From contig NC_080701.1 of the NCBI RefSeq assembly GCF_030445035.2, positions 20,366,798 through 20,430,797 on the forward strand: a DNA stretch of 64,000 nucleotides, in the 5' to 3' direction. The position numbers were made by a program, and so were the translations under genes. Position 1 is the first letter of the stretch; every line of letters begins with the position of its first letter. The notes under the pieces were generated by a model. It saw nothing but the letters and a program-made list of their open reading frames with translations. It was not told the origin of the DNA and did no database searches. This DNA is from Dasypus novemcinctus. Taxonomy: Eukaryota > Chordata > Mammalia > Cingulata > Dasypodidae. Positions 57,031-64,000 of the stretch are shown here, piece by piece.

Positions 57031-57898
57031 TGCTGAAAAATGCGAATCAGCCTGGGCTGTGCCCGGGCGCTAAGGAGGGCGTTTTGCTCGTGGCTCCAGT
57101 CTGGCTGTGGAGCTTTCCCACACACTCCTCCTTTGGGAAGGGGGTGGCGGTTTGGGGAGAGAGAGGGTGACAGTGACCCAGAGACTCTAGTTGGGAAGTC
57201 TATGGTCTGCCACAGCTCAGACAGCAGCTCGGCCCTGGTGGGGAGCTGGGGGTGGCGAGCTCCTGAGAGCCGGGTTTGAAAAACCGCCCCCCAAACAGAG
57301 CACGTCTCTGCGGGTGCTAAGTCTTGTCCAGTGGCTGCTTCAACTAAGAGCAGGAAAGGTTAAAAGCAGTCACCCCTGGGGAGCAGGACTGGGACGGGGA
57401 GAGGACAGGGACTACTGCTTTTCATGATAAGCTCTTCCACGCCATTTCCTTTTTAACCAAATGCACGAAATGGCCTTGATAAAAATCCATTTTTTTCAAT
57501 GGCGGTGAGAACTGGAAGCAGGCTCGGCTCTAGACAGACTTGAGGTTTGCCACAACCTCAGGCTCCCTGCCACACGCCCTGCAAGCGGAGCGCCCCCCTC
57601 CCTTGCCCTCAGCAGCCCCCACCCGGCCCCGGGCCCGGGATGACCCCGGACACCCCAGCCTTGCCCCTGTCACTCTCCAGCCTTCCTCCCGCCCGGATCC
57701 CGCCTGCAGCCTTCACCAGCCGGCTCTCTGCTCACCTCCCCGCGGGGTGTGAGGGGCACAGAAGAGCAGGGGGCCTCAGCCGGCCTGGGGTGGGGAGGCG
57801 AGAGGTTCACACCTGCCCAGCGCCCCCATATCGGTGCAGGTAGTGTCGGGACGGGCTACAGGAGAGCCAGCTCCAATCCTTCTGTGAAAGACAGGTAA
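57031..57898. other. Unique spacer
   Basis: GC-rich and non-repetitive. No gene is recognised. Confidence 0.45.
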
Positions 57899-58702
57899 GG
57901 AAGCGGACGTGGCTCAAGCAATTGGGCTCCCGTCTACCATACAGGAGGTTCAGGGTTCGATTCCCGGGGGCCTCCCGGTAAAGGCGAGCTTGCCTGGGTG
58001 AAGTGCTGACCCATGCGGAGAGCGGGCACAGCAAGATGATGCAACAAAAAGAGACACCGAGGGAAGTGGACGTGGCTCAACTGACAGAGTGTCCGTCTAT
58101 CATATGGAGGGGCCAGGGTTCAAACCCTGGGCCTCCTTGGCCCATGTGGAGCTGGCCCACATGCACTGCTGCCATGCACAAGGAGTGCCCTGCCATGCAG
58201 GGGCACCCCTGCATAGGGGACCCCCACGTGCAAGGAGTGCGCCCCGTAAGGAGAGCTACCCTGCATGAAAAAAGCACAGCCTGCTCAGGAGTGGCACTGC
58301 ACACACGGAGAGCTGATGCAGAAAGATGACACAACAAAAAGAAACACAGATTCCCAGTGCCACTGACAAGAATACAGGTGGACACGGAAGAACACACAGC
58401 AAATGGACACAGAGAGGAGACAACGGGGGGAGGGGGAGAGAAATAAATAAAAAATAAAATAAATTTTTAAAAAACACAAAAAATGAGACACTGAGGAGAG
58501 ACAATAAGAGACGCAGCAGACCAGGGAGCTGAGGTGGCACAAGAGAATGATCCCTCTCTCCCACTCCAGAGGGTCCCAGGATCGGTTCCCGGTGCCACCT
58601 AAAGAGAAGACAAGCAGACACAGAAGAACACACAGTGAATGGACACAGAGAGCAGACAACGAGGGCATGGGGGGAAATAAATAAATCAAATCTTAAAAAA
58701 GA
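57899..58702 (+). repeat. DAS-type two-headed SINE, + strand, split by a DAS-III
   Basis: Head 1 GGAAGCGGACGTGGCTCAAG; head 2 GGGAGCTGAGGTGGCACAAG at about 58524, after the inner copy. Confidence 0.92.
58064..58484 (+). repeat. DAS-III SINE, + strand, nested
   Basis: A full-length inner copy flanked by GAGACACCGAG and GAGACACTGAG; one base of the duplication has since diverged. Confidence 0.94.
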
Positions 58703-59394
58703 CAAGCGGTGAGGACTCAACGGCATATCGTGCCTCGATATCTCTCTGCTGCTCCCCTGAAGCGCCACATGGCCCCTGCCACCCTCTCTCCCCCCGCCCA
58801 CCTCCCCTCACCCTCCCACGGCAACCCCACACACACACATGACCCCCCACCCCCCCCATTCTTCTTTTGGCCAGAGCTGCTTCTCCTTCTGGAACCTGAA
58901 CAGTCTGACCCCTGGGGGGCTCGGGGAGAGGGGTCCCAGCCTGCCAGCCAGCCTCGCCCTCTCGGCTGCCTCTGGGGTGGGGGTGGGGGGAAGGCAGCCT
59001 GGCCTGGCCCCCCTGCCAGAGAAGGCCCACCCTCCCTCTGCGGGCCGTGACGCTGTGAATCGGGGGCTTCCTGAGGCTGGGGGTCCCTGAGACCCTAGAG
59101 AGGCCTGTGCCCCGCCTCAGCAGAGGCGCCTACGGTTTGGCAGATGCTCCGCAGAACTGGCCAGGGAGAGGCGGGGCAGGGGCAGGGGGCGCAGGCGGGC
59201 CTCCAGCCCCCACCCCCTGGCTCCCGCCGGCCTCCCTTGACTCCCTCCCACAACCTGGGCCTTCCATTGTCTAAGGCACCAACTTCCTCCCTCACCCCCC
59301 ACCCCCCAGTCTCCCTCTTCGCCTGGCCAACGCCTCTTCATCCTTGGGGCCTCAGCTTAGCCTTCCCTGATGTGGAAACTGGGGCTGCTCTGGC
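58703..59394. other. GC-rich unique spacer
   Basis: Contains G-rich runs at 58975-58992 and C-rich runs near 58846-58858. No gene is recognised. Confidence 0.45.
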
Positions 59395-59945
59395 CCCTCC
59401 CTACCCAGCACGTGTCATAATCTGTAATTACAGTCATTTGTGTGTGTGTTTGTGCAGTAACCGCCTCCTCCACTGGCCTATAAGCTCCAGGAGGGCAGGG
59501 ACCGTGACTTTAGTGTTTTTTTCCAAAGATTTATTTATTCATCTCTCTACCCCTCGTTGAATTCACTGTCTCCACCCCACCCCCTCGTTGTTTGCGTTCC
59601 CTGTCTGCTCTCTTTGTTCATTGTGTGCTCTTTGCCTCCTTGTCTTCCTTTTAGGAGGCATCGGGAACCGAACCTGGGACCTGGCATATGGGAGGGAGGC
59701 GACCGATCACTTGATCCACACCTGCCCGCTGCTTGTTGTGCCTCCCGCTTTGTCTTCTCGTTGCGTCATCTTGCAGCGCCAGCTCTTCGCATCAGCTCGC
59801 TGCCTTGCTCATCTTCTTTAGGAGGCACCAGGAACCAAAGCCGGGCTTCCCATGTGGTAGGCGGCGCCCAATGGCCTGAGCCACATCCGCTTCCCAGGAC
59901 CATGTCTTTTTTGTTTACCGCTGTATTCCCAGCACCTAGCAGAAT
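59395..59945 (+). repeat. L2 3' end, + strand, split by a SINE
   Basis: TAAGCTCCAGGAGGGCAGGG on the left continues as TTGTTTACCGCTGTATTCCC and AGCACCTAGCAGAATG on the right of the insertion. Confidence 0.85.
59516..59896 (-). repeat. DAS-type two-headed SINE, minus strand, inside L2
   Basis: Two reversed heads (GGAGGCATCGGGAACCGAAC at about 59654; GGAGGCACCAGGAACCAAAG at about 59821). The left end is the T-rich tail. Confidence 0.92.
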
Positions 59946-60363
59946 GAATGGCCAAACTCTCGACTTCTGCCCAAATCTATCCTTCCTGAGTCTTCTCTGT
60001 CTTAGTAAATGGCAATTCCATTCTTCTCAGAGCTTACACCTAACACCTAAGGCTCATTCTAGACCAGTTTTTCTCAGAGCTCACCTTTCAGTGTGTTGGG
60101 AAATCTTGTTTGAATTGACTTTCAAAATAAACGCAGGATCCAACCTCTCTTTACCCCTTCCCCACCTCCTTGGCCCAAGGCCCCATGATTCCTCATGGGC
60201 CCCCCAACACACCTTCCTGCTGCCCCCACACACACCTCCCCATGCCCCACAATGGTTTTTCCTCCTCCGGGGAGGCAAGGGGTAAATTAAGTCTAATTCA
60301 GAGGAGATTCTTCTTTTCAAACCTTTCTAATGGCTTTTCTTCAAATTTCAAAATAAACTCCAA
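59946..60363. other. Unique spacer between L2/SINE and a SINE monomer
   Basis: No repeat or gene recognised. Confidence 0.4.
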
Positions 60364-60460
60364 AGGGAGCCGGTATAGCTCAGTGGTGGAGCACCTGCTT
60401 CCCATATAACAGGCCCCGGTTCAATGCCCAGGACCTCCTAAAAATATATATTAAAAAGCA
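60364..60460 (+). repeat. tRNA-Ala-head SINE monomer, + strand
   Basis: The head is very tRNA-Ala-like (GGGAGCCGGTATAGCTCAGT; B box GGTTCAATGCC), with a short A-rich tail. Confidence 0.85.
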
Positions 60461-60529
60461 GTACAATAAAATCCAAAGTCGTCTCCATGGCTTTCGGGGC
60501 CCCTCACACCGCGCCCTCGGCTCTTACTT

Positions 60530-60885
60530 CTCTCGCTCGCGTTCGCTCCCCTCCGTCCACACTGGCCGCCTCACTCTTCCTTGAACAACCCAAACTCTCT
60601 CCTGCCTTGCCGTTTCCTCTGCAGGGAATGCACCCCCCTGGCCTGCTCCCTCAGCCTTCCGGACCCTGCTCAGATGTCACCTGAGCAGGGCTTCCCTGCC
60701 ACTGCTCGCTTAGGCTGCCTGATTTCGCTCCCTTGATCTTATCACCTACCACAGTGTACACATTTATTTGTTTATTGTTGGTCTCTCCCTGCGTAATGTT
60801 GGCTCCGTGAAGCCACATGCTTTGTTTGGGTTCACTGCTGTATCTTCTGTGGCTGAAACAGTGTCTGGCACATGGGAGATAACTT
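60530..60885 (+). repeat. L2 3' end, + strand
   Basis: GCTCAGATGTCACCTGAGCA, GGGCTTCCCTGCCACTGC, TTTATTTGTTTATTGTTGGT and GTGTCTGGCACATGGGAGAT follow the L2 order. Confidence 0.88.
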
Positions 60886-60889
60886 ACGT

Positions 60890-61010
60890 TATCAGACTCA
60901 GGCTCTTTAATCTCTCAGTGACTCGGTTTCCCCATCCATCTCCCTGTAAAAGGGGAAGATGACGTCTGTGCCATTTACCTCCCTAGTAGGTCAAATCTAA
61001 GGAGAGCATT
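60890..61010 (+). repeat. MIR fragment, + strand
   Basis: AATCTCTCAGTGACTCGGTTTCCCC followed by GTAAAAGGGGAAGATGA resembles the MIR 3' half. Confidence 0.6.
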
Positions 61011-61167
61011 TTGCATCTGTCTCCACGAAGCGCAGTATCCCCACCTGTGGGGAAGCAGCTGCTTCAGTAAATGTCCTTTGGCCTCTCCTTGGCCTCAGAA
61101 ATATTAGAAGAGAATTCCCTTCCAGATGTTGTGTGTCTTCTTTCAGCAAAATGAAATCACAAAGGGG

Positions 61168-61252
61168 AGGGGGGGGTAGCTCAGTGGTTGAGTGCCTGCT
61201 TCACATGTACGGGGTTCCCGGTTCAATTCTCAGTACCTCTTAAAAAAAGGAA
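61168..61252 (+). repeat. tRNA-Ala-head SINE monomer, + strand
   Basis: GGGTAGCTCAGTGGTTGAGT, B box CGGTTCAATTC, short A tail. It directly precedes a DAS-III. Confidence 0.82.
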
Positions 61253-61256
61253 AAGA

Positions 61257-61690
61257 GGGAAGAGGATGTGGCCCAGTGGTTAGGGCGTCCGCCTACCACA
61301 TGGGAGGTCTGCAGTTCAAACCCCAGGCCTCCTTGACCCGTGTGGAGCTGGCCCACGCGCAGTGCTGATGCGCACAAGGAGTCCCGAGCCACGCAGGGGA
61401 GTCCCCGTGTAGGGCAGCCCCACGCACAAGGAGTGCGCCCCATAAGGAGAACCGCCCAGCGTGAAAGAAAGTGCAGCCTGCCCAGGAATGGTGCCGCACA
61501 CACGGAGAGCTGACACAGCAAGATGACGCGGCAAAAAGAAACACAGATTTCTGGTACCTCTGATAAGGATAGAAGCGATCACAGAAGAACACACAGCGAA
61601 TGGACACAGAGAGCAGACAACTGGGGGGAGGGGGTGGAAGGGGAGAGAAATAAAAAATTAAAAAAATTAAAAATCTTTTTAAAAAAGGAA
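61257..61690 (+). repeat. DAS-III SINE, + strand
   Basis: Full-length. GAAATCAC occurs before the monomer (61150) and after this copy (about 61698), so the pair may have entered as one unit. Confidence 0.93.
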
Positions 61691-62599
61691 AAGAAAAGAA
61701 ATCACGGAAAGCTGTGTGGCCCAGGCCAGAGGCTTGACTTCTCTGAGCAGTTTCCCCGGCCTGTGAACTGCAGGGGTTGTCGGGGCGGGTCCCTGCCTGC
61801 AGAGCTCTCACGGAGGGGCCTCAGACCCATTCCTGAGGAATGTAATCTCAGCCCGCCTCCCACTGGGGGAGTCCATCCCCCTTCTCTCTCCTTCCATTTG
61901 CAATGCCTATTTATTTATCTTTGGAAGTTCAAGGAACCAGAGCCTGCAGCTTGGAGAGACTTCTGGAGCCAGGCAGGGAAAGTGAAGAGGCCAGTGTCTG
62001 GGCCAGCGGCACCGGAGAGGCCGCTCTCCTCCAAAGGGGGTGGGATGGGGGATCTGGCCGTCGGGCCACGGCGGTGGCTGGAAAGGGCGCCACACTCTCC
62101 AGCAGGGCCAAGATCACAGAAGAAGGTGAAGGTCACTTGAGGGACCACTTGGTCGGTACAATAAAAGAGGGGGAACAGGACTCCTGCCCGAGGACCCCTC
62201 AGCCCTGGCAGCCCACCCCGTGAGCAGGCTCTTCCGGGCGGCAGAAAGGCCAGCCTCTGGGGGGAAACTGAGGACACAGACTGTTGAGCCACACTTCTCT
62301 TTTCCCTGCCTGCAGCCCCGTTCCCAGGATGTTCAAGCCCCACGGGCAATTTTCTCTCTGCCCTGAGTTCTGCCAAGGTCTCTACTCCTCTGCTTAGGAA
62401 AATCCAGTGCCCTCCCACCTCTTCCTAACTCACACCACCGCCTACACTGATACCCTAGGAGGCAGGCGCAGACCCCCGTTCTGACCCCAGAGATTAATAC
62501 CCAAGGATGTCAGGGGCTGTCCCCAGAGTCATTGGGTGAAGGAGAGTCTGGAAGGGGGGTCTCCTGACTCCACACCCCAGCACTGATGCCCCCTCTTCA
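61691..62599. other. Unique sequence upstream of ADGRA2
   Basis: No repeat is recognised. GC rises towards the CpG island. Confidence 0.45.
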
Positions 62600-63055
62600 T
62601 TGTCCCTCCTACCCACTGTCCCACCCCCAGCGCGGGTCCAGGCCACGGGGACCCGGAGAGGTGGGAGCGGTGGGAGGCCAGATCAAGCGTGCCTGCCGTG
62701 GCCTTTGACCCTTCCTGGACTGAACGACATGCGCCCCCCCGCCGGGCGAGGTCACCCGCCCGGCGGCGGCCGAGGGTCTGCTGACTCCTGGGTTCCCCGC
62801 CTGCCTCCTCGCGCGGTGGCCCGGGTCCGACTCGGGGGGCACAGGGGCAGGACTGGGAGGGTGAGAGCCAGGTTCCAGGCGGGGCCCAGCGCGCCCGCGG
62901 CTCCCGGCCACCTTCCCCCGAACGGCGAATGAAGTTCAGTCCCAAACGCGGAGCCCCAGGTCGCTCTGGCCAAGCCCGCAGGTCCAGAGGTGCAGAAGGA
63001 TCGGGGTGCAGGCTGAGCGAGCCAGGGGGAGGTGAGGGTGGTTGGTTAGAGGTCG

Positions 63056-63124
63056 GAGGTGGGGGGGTGGAGAGGAAGGGTCCTGGTCCTGGGGGGTTGG
63101 TGGGGGATGGGGGTGGAGTGAGGG
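63056..63124 (+). promoter_or_regulatory. G-quadruplex-prone tract
   Basis: It holds more than six runs of three or more Gs separated by short loops (GGGGGGGTGG, AAGGGTCC, GGGGGGTTGG, GGGGGATGGGGGTGG). It is on the coding strand, about 0.6 kb before the ADGRA2 ATG. Confidence 0.7.
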
Positions 63125-63676
63125 GCAAGAAGGAAGAAGGGAAAGGAAGCCCGGGGTCGGGGGTGCGCTCTAGGGGCGTGGGCTGCCCGCGCGTTCCCCC
63201 TCCGAGGAGGGCAGCCTGGCTGCGCATCGGGCGGCGCTAGGGCCGGGCGGAAGGCGGGCGCGAGGGGCGGGCGCAGGGGCGGGCGCGGCGCCAGCTGCCT
63301 CGGTCCCTGGCACGGGGCGGCGGCGGGAGCCCGGCGCGATCCGCTAGGTCCCAGCCCCGCGCCGAGCGCGCCGGCGACGCGCAGGGGCCCGGCCGCTCCC
63401 CGCCCCGCACGGCCGCCCTGAGCCTGGCGCCGCGGCGCCCGGGGCCCCGCGGGCTGCGCTGACAGCGGCGCCCGCGTCCTCCCCGGCGGGGCGCGCGCGC
63501 GCGGGACATGCCCCCCGGGCGCGGCGGCGGGGACCCCGGGGCTTGCCTCCGCCCAGGGCCCCCAGCCCCGCCCCCGGGCGCCCCGGGCCCCCGCTGAGCG
63601 CGCCGCCGGCTCGCCCCGGGTCTCCCCGCCGGCCGACGCGCAGCCCGGCCCCAGCGCGGTGGGTGCCCGCGGGGCG

Positions 63677-63685
63677 ATGGGCTGA
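63677..63685 (+). CDS. Minimal upstream ORF (M-G-stop) overlapping the ADGRA2 start
   Basis: ATG GGC TGA at 63677-63685. The final A of its stop is the first A of the ADGRA2 ATG (TGATG). It would be in the mRNA if transcription starts upstream, which is likely but not shown. Confidence 0.5.
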
Positions 63686-63947
63686 TGGGCGCCGGGGGAC
63701 GCAGGATGCGGGGGGCGCCCGCGCGCTGGCTGCTGCCGCTGCTGCCCTGGCTGTGCCTCCTGGCGCCCGAGACGCGGGGCGCGCCGGGCTGCCCCGTCCC
63801 CATCCGCAGCTGCAAGTGCTCGGGGGAGCGGCCCAAGGGGCTCGGCGGCGGCGCCCCGAGCCCGGCGCGCAGGAGGGTGGTGTGCGGCGGCGGGGACCTC
63901 CCGGAGCCTCCCGAGCCCAGCCTGCTGCCCAACGGCACCGTGACCCT
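63685..63947 (+). CDS. ADGRA2: ADGRA2 exon 1 (partial gene, N-terminal 87 residues)
   Basis: ADGRA2 (GPR124/TEM5) is an adhesion GPCR of endothelium and pericytes. With RECK it acts as co-receptor for WNT7A/B in brain angiogenesis and blood-brain-barrier formation. This exon codes the signal peptide (about residues 1-33, hydrophobic [13 protein letters not shown]) and the LRR N-terminal cap with C36, C43, C45 and C67 ([18 protein letters not shown]), then an N83-G-T85 sequon. It is near-identical to human. The donor GTGAGT starts at 63948, after two bases of a Leu codon. M1 has a weak context (C at -3); M8 at 63706 has A at -3 and could also be used. LRR, Ig, GAIN and 7TM parts lie beyond the window. 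Confidence 0.93.
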
Positions 63948-64000
63948 GTGAGTACCCTATCCGGCTTGGCGGGACCACGGATGCCAGGACGAATGGGGAC

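Larger units (their letters stand above)
62600..64000 (+). promoter_or_regulatory. ADGRA2: ADGRA2 CpG-island promoter and 5' region
   Basis: Very high CpG density, strongest from about 63180 onward. It is TATA-less with several GC boxes (GGGCGG) at about 63250-63290. A G-rich tract (63056-63124) precedes it. The TSS cannot be fixed from sequence. Multi-hundred-codon frames on both strands follow from composition. Confidence 0.8.

Noticed and set aside
63046-63978. 310-codon minus frame over ADGRA2 exon 1, and a 233-codon frame beside it
   Set aside because: Extreme GC content removes stop codons; the plus frame is the recognised ADGRA2 exon.

Overview
The window is mammalian genomic DNA. Short coding exons with canonical GT/AG borders sit in long introns, three promoters lie in CpG islands, and ancient MIR, L2, MER5A and L1 relics are scattered throughout. 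Dozens of tRNA-Ala-derived SINEs of the DAS type (single tRNA head, two-headed, and long roughly 350-420 bp DAS-III forms, with A/B-box heads and AATAAA-rich A tails) are the mark of Xenarthra. I infer an armadillo, most likely Dasypus novemcinctus. The species name is inference; the lineage call is fairly secure.

Three genes lie head to tail on the + strand, in the order known from human 8p11: ERLIN2, PLPBP (PROSC), ADGRA2 (GPR124). ERLIN2 has a CpG-island promoter near 4.4-5.2 kb. Its 11 coding exons between 6132 and 23080 join in frame to 339 codons plus stop, the same length as human erlin-2. A long, SINE-free 3' UTR probably ends after the AATAAA at 26228. PLPBP has its promoter at about 32.15-32.5 kb and 8 coding exons from 32408 to 47787, giving 275 codons plus stop (human length), with a polyadenylation signal at 48937. 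ADGRA2 contributes only its first coding exon (63685-63947: signal peptide and LRR N-cap) and its CpG-island promoter; the rest lies beyond the right edge.

Layout: 1-4.4 kb is intergenic and repeat-rich. 4.4-26.3 kb is ERLIN2, including a decayed minus-strand L1 in the intron before exon 11. 26.3-32.1 kb is the ERLIN2-PLPBP spacer, packed with SINEs. 32.1-49 kb is PLPBP, whose large intron 4 is a mosaic of minus-strand L1 pieces repeatedly hit by SINEs. 49-62.6 kb is the PLPBP-ADGRA2 spacer, with a consensus CTCF-like site, a polypyrimidine tract, GC-rich unique DNA and nested SINEs. 62.6-64 kb is the ADGRA2 island.

The three products do not form one pathway. ERLIN2 is an ER-membrane scaffold for ERAD of IP3 receptors, PLPBP handles pyridoxal phosphate, and ADGRA2 is a WNT7 co-receptor of brain endothelium. 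Their adjacency is conserved synteny. I see no novel defence or mobile system. The points most worth checking are a retained-intron ERLIN2 isoform predicted at 152 aa, a recursive-splice-like junction at PLPBP exon 6, a TGATG-overlapping upstream ORF at ADGRA2, paired CCAAT boxes at PLPBP, the CTCF-like site between PLPBP and ADGRA2, and two copies of a retroelement 3' end that share an open frame.
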